Shown here: in pieces, positions 1-7,847 of the stretch
Layout of the letters: every line of letters starts with the position of its first letter
How positions within the stretch are numbered: position 1 is the first letter of the stretch
DNA from: Anaerolineae bacterium
GTDB taxonomy: Bacteria > Chloroflexota > Anaerolineae > Aggregatilineales > Phototrophicaceae
DNA: 64,000 nucleotides
NCBI GenBank assembly: GCA_022820665.1
Contig: JAJEFB010000025.1
Span: 62,001 to 126,000, forward strand
Direction of reading: 5' to 3'
Notes under the pieces: generated by a model
Databases searched by the model: none
Told to the model about the DNA's origin: nothing
What the model saw: only the letters and a program-made list of their open reading frames with translations
Made by a program: the position numbers and the translations under genes

Positions 1-34
1 GCTGCAAAGCTTGCGTAGACGCCAAACCATCCAT
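1..34 (-). CDS. gcvPB: Glycine dehydrogenase subunit 2, first codons only (partial)
   Basis: Only the first 11 codons are in the window. The ATG at 34-32 overlaps the TGA stop of gcvPA by one base (TGATG), which is typical of translational coupling. GcvPA and GcvPB form the two-subunit P-protein, and GcvPB carries the PLP lysine, so this is the expected next gene. Identity rests on context; the visible residues (MDGLASTQALQ) are not diagnostic. Confidence 0.5.
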   Translation of the reverse strand, partial: MDGLASTQALQ

Positions 35-1368
35 CAGCTTATCCCTCCCAAGACTTCAACCAGCCGGTCGATTTCATCTTTGCTATTGGTCTCCGTCACG
101 CAAACCAGCATGTGATCCTCCAGATGGAAGTAGTTCTGTCCCAAGTCGTAACCGCCGATGATGCCCTCCTCCAAAAGCGCCTCGTTGATTTCGGCAACCG
201 GACGCGGGCAGGACAGGACAAATTCGTTGAAGAAGGCTTTGCTGGTGTCGACCGAATATCCATCCAACTGGTTGATAAGGTCGGCGGCATAATGCGCCTT
301 GTGATAATTGAGTTCGCCAACCCGCCGCAAGCCGTTCTTGCCCATCAGCGCCATATAGACCGAGGCTGAAAGCGCCATCAATCCTTGATTGGTGCAGATG
401 TTGCTCGTGGCCCGCTCCCGCTTGATGTCTTGTTCGCGCGGGCGCAAAGTCATCACGAAAGCGCGCTTGCCATCGGCGTCAAGCGTTTCGCCTATGATGC
501 GCCCGGCGATCTTGCGCACGTATTTTTGTCGAATGGCGAAGTAGCCCAGATAGGGACCGCCATAACTGAGCGGGACGCCCATTGGCTGCCCCTCCCCTAC
601 CACGATATCAGCGCCCAGTTCGCCCGGGCTGCGGAATAAGGACAGCGCCATGGGATTGGCCACGATCACCAGCAAAGCCCCCACCTCGTGCACGGCATCG
701 GCGAGCACGGCGATATTGTCAATTTGACCGAAGAAGTTGGGATACTGAATAGCCAACATCGCCGTGTTTTCATCCAGCATTTCGACCAATTCGATGACAT
801 CGCCGCGTCCGCGATCGCCGATGATACGGATATCGCGCCCCTGATGATAAGTTCGCACGACCTCGCGGTATTGGGGATGGATCGCGTGGCTGAGGATGAT
901 CTTCCCGCGTTTGTGCCGGGTGACCTCCAGCGCGACTGTCACCGCCTCCGCCAGGCTGGTCGCGCCGTCGTAGTGGCTGGCATTAGCGGCATCCATGCCG
1001 GTCAAGGCGCACATCATGCTCTGGTATTCGTAGGTCGCTTGCAAAGTCCCTTGCGAGATCTCCGGCTGATAAGGCGTGTACGCGGTGTAAAACTCGCCGC
1101 GCAGCAACATGTGATTGACTACAGAAGGAATGAAGTGGTGATAGGCGCCGGCGCCGCGAAAGATCGCATAGTCGCCCGCGTGATCGTTGGCTTCGCTGAT
1201 CGCCAGCATCTCGGCGGCGACTTCCATTTCGCTCATCGGCGGCGGCAATTCCAAGCGCGGGAAGCGATAAGCCGCCGGCACAGCGTCAAAAAGCTCTTCA
1301 ATACTGCCAACGCCGATCTCCGTCAGCATCTGCCGTGTTTCGGCCGCTGTATGGGGTATGTAGCTCAC
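34..1368 (-). CDS. gcvPA: Glycine dehydrogenase (decarboxylating) subunit 1
   Basis: N-terminal half of the split P-protein of the glycine cleavage system, which decarboxylates glycine and passes the aminomethyl group to lipoyl-GcvH. The 444 aa product has the family's usual length and opening (SYIPHTAAETRQML), and carries the features of the fold-type I PLP family without the PLP lysine, which lies in GcvPB. The start is GTG at 1368, with GGAG seven bases upstream. It lies 65 bp downstream of gcvH on the same strand and overlaps the start of gcvPB by one base. Transcription most likely comes from the promoter and glycine riboswitch upstream of gcvH. No gcvT is visible in the window. Confidence 0.95.
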   Translation of the reverse strand: MSYIPHTAAETRQMLTEIGVGSIEELFDAVPAAYRFPRLELPPPMSEMEVAAEMLAISEANDHAGDYAIFRGAGAYHHFIPSVVNHMLLRGEFYTAYTPYQPEISQGTLQATYEYQSMMCALTGMDAANASHYDGATSLAEAVTVALEVTRHKRGKIILSHAIHPQYREVVRTYHQGRDIRIIGDRGRGDVIELVEMLDENTAMLAIQYPNFFGQIDNIAVLADAVHEVGALLVIVANPMALSLFRSPGELGADIVVGEGQPMGVPLSYGGPYLGYFAIRQKYVRKIAGRIIGETLDADGKRAFVMTLRPREQDIKRERATSNICTNQGLMALSASVYMALMGKNGLRRVGELNYHKAHYAADLINQLDGYSVDTSKAFFNEFVLSCPRPVAEINEALLEEGIIGGYDLGQNYFHLEDHMLVCVTETNSKDEIDRLVEVLGGIS

Positions 1369-1433
1369 GTCGTATCTCCCCTCTCACTTGTTCTCACTAC
1401 TAATGCCTGTAGCGCAAGAAAGACGCTTCAGCA

Positions 1434-1826
1434 TCAACGACTGTCGCAATAGGCGTCATATGCCGCCGCGTCCATCAAGCCCCCCAAGCCCGACAGATCG
1501 TCCGTACGGATCTTCACCATCCAGCCCGCGCCAAAGGGATCGGCATTGACGACCTCGGGAGAATCCTCCAGCGCCGCATTGACCTCGACAATCTCGCCAT
1601 TAACGGCGCTGTACAACTCGGAGGCTGCCTTGACGGACTCTACTTCGCCAAAAGAATCGCCCGCGTCAACGCTATCGCCCGGGTCCTTAAACTCGACGTA
1701 GACGATATCGTTGAGCTGATCCTGAGCGTAGTCCGTTATGCCGATGGTCACGACATTTCCGTCAACGGCAAACCACTCATCTGTCTCGGCATACCTTAAT
1801 TCCGCGGGGGTTTTCCACTCACCCAT
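1434..1826 (-). CDS. gcvH: Glycine cleavage system H protein
   Basis: Lipoyl carrier that shuttles the aminomethyl intermediate between the P, T and L proteins. The product is 130 aa, normal for GcvH. The lipoylation site is Lys66 in the motif EVESVKAASELYS. The chosen start is ATG at 1826, because AGGAGG sits about six bases upstream (complement of 1832-1837); a longer reading from 1856 would begin next to the U-tract of the riboswitch terminator. First gene of gcvH-gcvPA-gcvPB. Expression is probably switched on by glycine through the leader between 2017 and 1851. Confidence 0.95.
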   Translation of the reverse strand: MGEWKTPAELRYAETDEWFAVDGNVVTIGITDYAQDQLNDIVYVEFKDPGDSVDAGDSFGEVESVKAASELYSAVNGEIVEVNAALEDSPEVVNADPFGAGWMVKIRTDDLSGLGGLMDAAAYDAYCDSR

Positions 1827-1850
1827 TGTCGGCCTCCTTCTGCTATGCGC

Positions 1851-1886
1851 AAACAAAAAAGGCGCAACTCTTGCCGAGATTGCGCC
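1851..1886 (-). terminator. Intrinsic terminator in the gcv leader (riboswitch expression platform)
   Basis: On the minus strand a GGCGCAA/TTGCGCC stem (1886-1880 with 1867-1861), extended by further pairing inside the loop, is followed at once by six U residues (1860-1855). It lies between the glycine aptamer and the gcvH ribosome binding site, so it is the natural off-state of the riboswitch. Confidence 0.85.
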
Positions 1887-1904
1887 CTGTCGGTCAACTT
1901 ACCT

Positions 1905-2017
1905 TCAGAGATCTTGAACCCAAGAATCCTTTTGCCTGAGAGTTTCACGCAGGCTGGCAATCCTGTCGCTTGCCCCTTCGGCGTTTCGTCTCTCGACGAA
2001 ATCTCTCTTCTTCAGGT
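1905..2017 (-). ncRNA. Glycine riboswitch, apparently a single aptamer
   Basis: The minus strand carries the hallmark glycine aptamer blocks: a P1 strand GAGAG near 2007, the core CGCCGAAGGGGCAA at 1983-1970, and AAACTCTCAGGCAAAAGGA at 1945-1927. Only one copy of these blocks is visible between the promoter and gcvH, whereas many glycine riboswitches are tandem. It is followed by a terminator, and the downstream genes degrade glycine, so a glycine-induced on-switch is expected. Exact ends are approximate. Confidence 0.9.
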
Positions 2018-2023
2018 ACCGCC

Positions 2024-2052
2024 ATTGTAGCGCGATTCACGTTGCGCTGCAA
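2024..2052 (-). promoter_or_regulatory. Sigma-70-type promoter of the gcv operon
   Basis: Minus strand: -35 TTGCAG (2052-2047), 17 bp spacer, -10 TACAAT (2029-2024). Transcription would start near 2017, immediately before the riboswitch aptamer. Confidence 0.75.
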
Positions 2053-2117
2053 TACAAGAGCCTGCGCCTGCGGTACTGTATCGAAGTCGGTTGCAATTCA
2101 GAATGAGCCAAATCCAG

Positions 2118-2190
2118 TTTCACCGCAAAGACACGAAGGACACAAAGAAAAGGCTTGTTTGCGTACGATTCTCGGTGTCTTCGGTGGTTA
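2118..2190. repeat. Dispersed imperfect palindromic repeat
   Basis: The gap 2053-2270 holds no convincing gene. Its main content is TTTCACCGCAAAGACACGAAG (2118-2138) followed by ACACA, then after about 20 bases a diverged inverted partner (CTCGGTGTCTTCGGTGGTTAA, around 2171-2191). The left arm recurs at 48880-48906 with one mismatch in 27. I recall similar CGCAGAGACGCAGAG-type repeats from many environmental bacterial genomes; that link is from memory. Confidence 0.6.
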
Positions 2191-2270
2191 AAGTTTTTTG
2201 TTTCGACCGAAAAAAGATACTTTACCAACTCTTGCAGTCGCTTATTCATCTACTTTGTCCGGTCGGCAAT

Positions 2271-2279
2271 TGATATAAT
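2271..2279 (+). promoter_or_regulatory. Extended -10 promoter upstream of the SCO1-like gene
   Basis: TGATATAAT is a perfect TATAAT preceded by the TGn extended -10 element. The -35 (TACTTT, 2251-2256) is weak, as usual for extended -10 promoters. It lies about 70 bp before the TTG start at 2348. Confidence 0.65.
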
Positions 2280-2347
2280 TGTGTTGAAACCATCAACTTG
2301 CAGCAGCTCGTTCCTGGGCATCCGGGCGTCAGAACTAGGTCAAACCC

Positions 2348-3046
2348 TTGACTGAAGCGCAGCAGGCAAAAACAAACATCAGGAGCTACCTGCTCAGACG
2401 TATCCAGTTGGGCGTCATTTCCGCGCTGTTGGTTGGCATTGCCGCCCTGGCGATGGCCATTGTTTACGGACGGATGAACCCCGGCGCGGACCTCCAAACA
2501 GACAGTTCCCATAGGAGTGACGCGTCAGAGTTCGACGGTTCTATCATCATAGATCCGCCGCTAGCGATGCCGGATTTCACCCTGCGGGACCAATCCAACA
2601 AGCCACTGAGTCTCAGCGACCTGCGAGACAATTACGTTTTGATAACTTTCGGCTATACAAACTGCCCCGACGTCTGTCCATTGACGCTCAACGAATTCCG
2701 CAGAGTGCGTAACGCTCTGGGTTCGTCAAGTGAAGGGGTCGCTTTTGTGTTCATCAGCGTAGACGGCGAGCGCGACAGTCCCGAGGCTTTGCGAAACTAT
2801 TTCGCGCTGCGGGAATTGGATGGCATCATCGGATTGTCGGGCGAGGAAGACAGGGTCCGGGCGCTAGGCACGGACTATGGCTTGTCTTTTGAAATGACTA
2901 AACCGGACAAGCGCGGCGGCTATCTGGTGAATCATACCGCGGGTTCATTCCTGCTGGATCCGCGCGGCCGCTGGATCAGGCGCTACCAGTTTGGCCTGCC
3001 GTCCAGCAGGATCGTTGCCGACCTGGAGGGACTGCTCGCTTCTTGA
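2348..3046 (+). CDS. SCO1/SenC-family thioredoxin-fold protein, membrane anchored
   Basis: Probable copper chaperone or thiol reductase for cytochrome c oxidase assembly, facing the outside of the membrane. One N-terminal transmembrane segment (about residues 18-40) is followed by a thioredoxin-fold domain with the SCO signature TNCPDVCP (Cys106, Cys110) and a later histidine in YLVNHTAG, the third copper ligand of the family. The 232 aa length fits. The start is TTG at 2348, downstream of an extended -10 promoter. It stands alone; no oxidase subunit is nearby, so copper delivery is a family inference. Confidence 0.85.
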   Translation: MTEAQQAKTNIRSYLLRRIQLGVISALLVGIAALAMAIVYGRMNPGADLQTDSSHRSDASEFDGSIIIDPPLAMPDFTLRDQSNKPLSLSDLRDNYVLITFGYTNCPDVCPLTLNEFRRVRNALGSSSEGVAFVFISVDGERDSPEALRNYFALRELDGIIGLSGEEDRVRALGTDYGLSFEMTKPDKRGGYLVNHTAGSFLLDPRGRWIRRYQFGLPSSRIVADLEGLLAS

Positions 3047-3065
3047 TTGGATTGATTGGAACAGA

Positions 3066-4175
3066 TCAGATGCGAGGAACGCGAGGCAAAATCGTGGAAA
3101 TCACCTCATAGTTAATGCTGCCGATCCAAGCCGCAACTTCGTCAGCGCTGATCTCATCGTCGCCTTGCTTGCCCAGTAAGATAACTTCGTCGCCGGCGAT
3201 CACGTCTGGAATATGGCTGACGTTGATGGTGGTTTTCTCCATGCTAACGCGACCGACTAGCGGCGCTCGCTTGCCATGCACCAGTACCTCCCGCCAAGAC
3301 CGCGGCGCTCGCCGCAAACCGTCGGCGTATCCCACTGGCAGAACCGCGATCTTTTCTTCGCCGCGGGTCCGATAGCTGTTGCCATAACCGACTGGCGAGC
3401 CAGGCGGCAAGGTCTTGATCTGAACAATGACTGTCTTCCAAGACATTACCGGCTGGAGTCCCTCTAAAGAAGTCGCGGAGTCGCAGGGTTTCAAACCATA
3501 AAGCAGCAAGCCGGGGCGAACCAGGTTAAAGCCTCCGGCGACGGGTTTGACGGTCGCGGCCGAGTTGGCGGCGTGCACATACCGGAATGCGCAGCCAGCC
3601 TCTCGCATCGTCGCTATCACATTCTCGAAGGTCGCGCGCTGTTGAGCGGTATACAACGGGTCTTCATCGGCGACGGAAAAATGCGTGTATATGCCTTCAA
3701 CCTGGATGGCGTCGCAAGAGCGCAAGGTCCTCATCATTTCCTTGACTTCGCGGGGCAATATGCCGAGCCGACCCATTCCTGAATCAACCTTGATATGCGC
3801 TTTTAGAATGCCGCCGGTTGCCCGCGCTATGTTTTGAAATCGCGCCACCCGCCCTGTGTCAAACAGCGACACGGTAATATCATGTTCGACAGCAAACGGG
3901 ATGGAGTCGCTCGGGACATAACTCAAGACCAAAATCGGCGCGGCGATGCCGGCGCGGCGCAATTGAACAGCCTCGACCAAATTGGCGACTGCCAGGCAAC
4001 TGGCGCCGTTTCGCAAGGCGATGCGCGCGACGGTGACGGCGCCGTGGCCGTAGGCATTTGCCTTGACCACCGCCATGATCCCGGTGTCCGCGCCAACATG
4101 AGCCTTGATTAAACGCGCATTGGATGCAAGCGCCTCGAGATCTATATCAACGCGGCTCGGCCGCAGCGACCGCAT
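3066..4175 (-). CDS. alr: Alanine racemase
   Basis: PLP enzyme that makes D-alanine for peptidoglycan. The PLP lysine motif AVVKANAYGHG is at residues 35-45 (Lys38), and the catalytic-tyrosine region GYGNSYRT lies in the C-terminal beta domain. The ATG at 4175 was chosen because a GGAGG lies 14 bases upstream and the family begins around R-P-x-x-x-x-I-D; a GTG at 4247 would add 24 unconserved residues but would sit only a few bases after the predicted transcription start. An out-of-frame ATG at 4180 lies between the Shine-Dalgarno and the start. Convergent with the SCO1-like gene. Confidence 0.93.
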   Translation of the reverse strand: MRSLRPSRVDIDLEALASNARLIKAHVGADTGIMAVVKANAYGHGAVTVARIALRNGASCLAVANLVEAVQLRRAGIAAPILVLSYVPSDSIPFAVEHDITVSLFDTGRVARFQNIARATGGILKAHIKVDSGMGRLGILPREVKEMMRTLRSCDAIQVEGIYTHFSVADEDPLYTAQQRATFENVIATMREAGCAFRYVHAANSAATVKPVAGGFNLVRPGLLLYGLKPCDSATSLEGLQPVMSWKTVIVQIKTLPPGSPVGYGNSYRTRGEEKIAVLPVGYADGLRRAPRSWREVLVHGKRAPLVGRVSMEKTTINVSHIPDVIAGDEVILLGKQGDDEISADEVAAWIGSINYEVISTILPRVPRI

Positions 4176-4258
4176 GTCATGTTCGCTATCCTCCGGAGCA
4201 TGAGTTAGCTGGCTTGTAAGTTCACTTGTTCTTTGTATCAAAGCCACTCGTACATCCC

Positions 4259-4288
4259 ATTAGAGACCGTAGAACTCACGGATAACAA
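4259..4288 (-). promoter_or_regulatory. Candidate alr promoter
   Basis: Minus strand: TTGTTA (4288-4283), 18 bp, TCTAAT (4264-4259). Transcription would begin near 4252, which argues for the downstream alr start at 4175. Confidence 0.4.
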
Positions 4289-4403
4289 CCGCCGCCTGCT
4301 TCTTGACGGCTCTTGCGGCAGCGCCGTTGGCAAGCAGTATAGCAGTGGCATTTGAAGCCTGCTATCAATATCATGGGCTAAATGGCCGCTCACATACACG
4401 GAA

Positions 4404-4430
4404 TTGGCTTTGATCGCCCTGTGCTATAAT
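4404..4430 (+). promoter_or_regulatory. tgt promoter
   Basis: Perfect TATAAT at 4425-4430, with TTGGCT (4404-4409) 15 bp upstream. The leader to the tgt ATG is only about 17 nt and contains GGGAG as ribosome binding site. Confidence 0.6.
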
Positions 4431-4453
4431 GCTCGCGGTTTGCGGGAGAAAAC

Positions 4454-5569
4454 ATGTCCTTTGAATTCGAAATCATCGCCAGAGACGGACAAGCGCGCGC
4501 CGGCGTCCTTCATACGCCGCATGGCGATATCCCCACGCCGGTTTTTGCGCCGGTGGGCACAGCCGCCACCGTAAAAGCCCTGCCGCCAAAGGACCTCGAA
4601 GCGCTGGACGTGAGCCTGATCCTTTCCAATACTTACCACCTCTTTTTGAGGCCCGGCGACGAGCTCATCCGCGACATGGGCGGCTTGCACGAGTTCATGC
4701 GCTGGAAGGGCCCGATCTTGACCGATTCCGGCGGATTCCAGATCTTCAGCCTGGCACAGACCAACGCTATTGACGATGAAGGCGTCACCTTCCGCAGCCA
4801 CCTTGACGGCAGCCGCAAGCGCCTGGACCCGCGGCGATCCATGCAGATCCAGCAGAACCTGGGCGCCGATATCATCATGGCATTCGATCAATGCCCGGCG
4901 CCCAAGGATCGGGCGGAAGTCGAAGGGGCGCTCAAGCGCACCCATCGCTGGCTGGTCGAATGCCGAGAGGCGCACCCCGACGATGACAGGCAGGCTTTGT
5001 TCGGCATTGTGCAAGGCGGCATCTTCCCCGACCTGCGCGAGGATTCAGCGGAATTCGTGACATCCCTTGATCTGAAGGGCTATGCCATCGGGGGATTGGC
5101 TGTCGGCGAGACTAAATCCGAGATGCGCCAAACTTTGGACCATACGATTCCTCGCTTGCCGGTTGACCGACCCCGTTATTTGATGGGCGTCGGCGAACCG
5201 GATGACCTGGTCGAAGGCATCAGGCGTGGTGTTGACATCTTCGACTGCGTCATACCGACTCGGCTAGCGAGGCACGCGGCAGCCTTCACGCACAGCGGCC
5301 GCATTAACTTGCGCAATGCCCGCTACAAGATGGATGAATCGCCCATTGATCCAAGGCTGGACAATTATGCCAGCGGGTTCTCGCGCGCCTATCTGCGCCA
5401 TCTCGTCGTCGCCAAAGAGCTGCTGGCGCATTACCTGATTAGCTTGCACAACATCGATTTTCTCGTCAGTCATGTGGCGAAAATGCGGCGGGCGATCATC
5501 GACGGTCGACTGGAAAGTTACGCGTCACAGTTTCTTGCCGATTACCTTCAACCGATGCCGGATGGCTGA
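4454..5569 (+). CDS. tgt: tRNA-guanine transglycosylase (queuosine pathway)
   Basis: Exchanges the wobble guanine of GUN-anticodon tRNAs for the queuosine precursor. The 371 aa product shows family blocks: TPVFAPVGTAATVKAL near the N-terminus, LTDSGGFQ, the active-site loop DIFDCVIPTRLARHA, and RPRYLMGVGEP. The ATG is preceded by GGGAG five bases upstream. No queA or queuosine precursor genes are in the window, so the gene appears monocistronic. The usual zinc-binding Cys-rich C-terminal segment is not obvious: the region around residues 295-330 lacks the canonical C-x-C-x2-C spacing, which deserves an alignment. Confidence 0.93.
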   Translation: MSFEFEIIARDGQARAGVLHTPHGDIPTPVFAPVGTAATVKALPPKDLEALDVSLILSNTYHLFLRPGDELIRDMGGLHEFMRWKGPILTDSGGFQIFSLAQTNAIDDEGVTFRSHLDGSRKRLDPRRSMQIQQNLGADIIMAFDQCPAPKDRAEVEGALKRTHRWLVECREAHPDDDRQALFGIVQGGIFPDLREDSAEFVTSLDLKGYAIGGLAVGETKSEMRQTLDHTIPRLPVDRPRYLMGVGEPDDLVEGIRRGVDIFDCVIPTRLARHAAAFTHSGRINLRNARYKMDESPIDPRLDNYASGFSRAYLRHLVVAKELLAHYLISLHNIDFLVSHVAKMRRAIIDGRLESYASQFLADYLQPMPDG

Positions 5570-5592
5570 CCGTTAATCGCTTGATTCTCGAT

Positions 5593-6441
5593 TCACAGAC
5601 TGACGCCGTCAAAGAGGTCATCTTCGTCGGCGCGACTGTGATTCGGCGTGGGAAAAGCCCGCGTGAAGCCCTGCCTGCTATACAAGATTCGCCTTATCCA
5701 GCGCGCCGTGCGCGTGATGCGCCCGCCCCCCTGGCTGGCATGGCAACGACTCGCGCGCTCCCAGATATCCAGGTAATCGGCGATCGGTATGCGCGCGTGG
5801 GTCGGTTCGACGTGGTCGAGGATTTTGACAACATCAATGTCCTGGTTAATGCCCATCCGTCGTGGGTCTTGCCCCTTTAGCCTGGCAGTCACGATCCGCG
5901 CCCAAAGCACTGCGGTCGGGAAAGCGGCGTAATAGAGCTTTTGCGGCTTGCAAGCGGCTGGAAGATCGCCGTTCCGCAAGCGGTGGAATGCGGCTTCGGT
6001 AGCCCGTTGAATCGCTATGTGATCAGGATGCCCATAGCCCCCGTATCGGTTGAACGTGACCACCACTTGAGGGCCTATCTGACGCATCACCTCGGCAACA
6101 GACCCCGTCACGCGTTCAGGATCATGTTCCCACTGAAAGCACAGCGAATCGGGATGCTGTGACGTTTCGCTGCCTGTCATGCCGCTGTCTCGATAACCCA
6201 ACAAAAACACCTCTTTGAAATCGAGATACTGGCGGGCGCATTCCAGCTCGCTCAAGCGCAGCTCCGCCACCGTTTCGTGTTTGTCCTGCAAATGTGGCGG
6301 CACTGTTCCCACATCGCCGTTTGTGGCGCAAATAAGGTAGACATCGACGCCGTCATCAATCCATTTCGGGATGGCCGCGCCCAAGCCAAAACTCTCGTCA
6401 TCGGGATGCGCGAAGCTAATCAGCAGGCGCCGCTTTTCCAT
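5593..6441 (-). CDS. PIG-L/LmbE-family zinc deacetylase
   Basis: Metal-dependent N-acetylglucosamine-type deacetylase family (MshB/BshB relatives). The zinc-binding motifs are intact: AHPDDE at residues 11-16 and HPDH at 138-141 in the GGYGHPDH context. 282 aa is typical. Substrate is unknown; in this family it can be a glycosylated inositol or malate thiol precursor, or another N-acetyl sugar. Divergent from the DUF3048 gene, with a perfect palindrome in the shared promoter region. Its own -10 is TATAAT on the minus strand (6487-6482). Confidence 0.85.
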   Translation of the reverse strand: MEKRRLLISFAHPDDESFGLGAAIPKWIDDGVDVYLICATNGDVGTVPPHLQDKHETVAELRLSELECARQYLDFKEVFLLGYRDSGMTGSETSQHPDSLCFQWEHDPERVTGSVAEVMRQIGPQVVVTFNRYGGYGHPDHIAIQRATEAAFHRLRNGDLPAACKPQKLYYAAFPTAVLWARIVTARLKGQDPRRMGINQDIDVVKILDHVEPTHARIPIADYLDIWERASRCHASQGGGRITRTARWIRRILYSRQGFTRAFPTPNHSRADEDDLFDGVSL

Positions 6442-6481
6442 GTCGTCTCCGCTGTGTTTTTCACAAAGCTACGATCCACCT

Positions 6482-6487
6482 ATTATA
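6482..6487 (-). promoter_or_regulatory. -10 element for the PIG-L gene
   Basis: Minus-strand TATAAT about 40 bp upstream of the ATG at 6441. The -35 region (TCACTT, 6510-6505) is poor and falls within the left arm of the palindrome at 6504-6520. Confidence 0.5.
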
Positions 6488-6498
6488 CCGACTGTCCC

Positions 6499-6528
6499 TT
6501 GCCGAAGTGAGTATCACTTCCCTATACT
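6499..6528 (+). promoter_or_regulatory. Promoter of the DUF3048 gene
   Basis: TTGCCG (6499-6504), 18 bp spacer, TATACT (6523-6528). The spacer is almost entirely occupied by the inverted repeat at 6504-6520. Confidence 0.6.
6504..6520. promoter_or_regulatory. Candidate operator: 7-3-7 perfect inverted repeat
   Basis: GAAGTGA-GTA-TCACTTC, a perfect dyad with a 3-base centre. It lies between the -35 and -10 of the rightward promoter and over the -35 position of the leftward one, a classic place for a repressor. No regulator gene is adjacent. Confidence 0.5.
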
Positions 6529-6565
6529 GTCTGCTGTTTTGAAGCTAGCCATTCGAGAGGACTAC

Positions 6566-7771
6566 ATGCGCTTGACCGGTCAAAGACGCTTGGTATTGAT
6601 AGCTGTACTAGCCGCTTTGGTTGTGCTGGCGGGCATCGGAACCAAAGCCCAGAGCAGCGCCGCGACCCAGACGGGTCAGGTTTTCGCGACTTCGACGCCC
6701 GCCGAGCCGGTCCAGGCGCAATCAGCAGTCGCGACTGCGACGCCCACGCCGGGCTCGGCAGTCGTAATCGGTCCCTATGAATATCCGGACGGCACCAATC
6801 CGATGACCGGATTGCCTTATCCAAATGACGAAGTGCGCGCCCGCCGCAATCTGATCGTCAAGATCTCCAATCACCCGCCCATCGTGCGGCCGCAACACGG
6901 CGTGAACGCAGCCGACCTCGTCTTCGAGTACGAGGCTGAAGGCAACGTCACGCGCTTTGCGGCTGTCTATCGCAGCAATGCGCCGGAACGCGTCGGTTCG
7001 ATACGCAGCGGGCGTCTTCTCGATATTGAGTTGCTCACAATGTATTCGGCGCTCTTGGCGTATTCCGGCACCAGCGAGCCGATACGCAAGATCTATCTGA
7101 ATTCCAACTACCGCTACCGACTGATATCGCCTTCGATTGGCGACAATTGCGATAATGCCGGTTTTTGTCGCGACAGAACATTGACAGAACGCGACTACGA
7201 GCATACGCTTTTTGGCGATACCCGTCGCATGTGGGAAGTCGCCACGCGCCGCAACGTGAATACCGGTTTCCGCGCGGTGGGATTCGCCTTCAGCGAGAGC
7301 GCCGATATCGGCGGCATCGCGGCGCGCGACATTTACATTCATTGGTCCTCACGCACCAACGCCCGCTGGCAATACGACGAGGGCAGCCGGACTTACCTGC
7401 GCTATACGGACCACGAGCCGCATTTCGATGCCGCCGATGGCCAGCAACTCTGGGCGGACAATCTGGTGATTCTCGAGGTTCCGCATCGTCGCCGTCCCGA
7501 TCTCTTCCCGCCGGGGTCCACGAACGAATCGCTCGAAGTTGCCTTGTGGGACAGCGGTCGCGCCTACGTATTCCGTGACGGCGTCATCTTTGTTGGATTC
7601 TGGAAACGTCTGGGAAGAAGGCCCGGGGAAGCCCTGCAATTGATGCTTGGCAATAGCGAAGCGATTCCATTGCGCCCCGGCCGGACCTGGATCAGCGTCA
7701 CGCGTTCTCTGGGCTCTACAATTGTGAACGCGGAACACCAGCAAATTCCGACCCTGACGCCGGAACCATAG
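6566..7771 (+). CDS. DUF3048 (YerB-like) exported protein
   Basis: Secreted or membrane-tethered protein of unknown function. The start is ATG at 6566, with GAGAGG five bases upstream. It has an N-terminal signal or anchor (residues about 8-28), then a Thr/Ala/Pro-rich linker, then the DUF3048 domain: NPMTGLP, a KISNHPPIVRPQHG segment, and DLVFEYEAEGNVTRFAAVY. The C-terminal half (DNLVILEV...) matches the second DUF3048 domain. 401 aa. There is no lipobox cysteine, unlike Bacillus YerB. It is followed 76 bp later by mltG, suggesting a cell-wall role, but this is inference. Confidence 0.85.
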   Translation: MRLTGQRRLVLIAVLAALVVLAGIGTKAQSSAATQTGQVFATSTPAEPVQAQSAVATATPTPGSAVVIGPYEYPDGTNPMTGLPYPNDEVRARRNLIVKISNHPPIVRPQHGVNAADLVFEYEAEGNVTRFAAVYRSNAPERVGSIRSGRLLDIELLTMYSALLAYSGTSEPIRKIYLNSNYRYRLISPSIGDNCDNAGFCRDRTLTERDYEHTLFGDTRRMWEVATRRNVNTGFRAVGFAFSESADIGGIAARDIYIHWSSRTNARWQYDEGSRTYLRYTDHEPHFDAADGQQLWADNLVILEVPHRRRPDLFPPGSTNESLEVALWDSGRAYVFRDGVIFVGFWKRLGRRPGEALQLMLGNSEAIPLRPGRTWISVTRSLGSTIVNAEHQQIPTLTPEP

Positions 7772-7847
7772 GCGAGCGCTTTTTTCAACGGGCATTGCTT
7801 GTCTATGTTGAAGAGCATCAAAACAGGCGAGTATTGAGGGATTGCCT

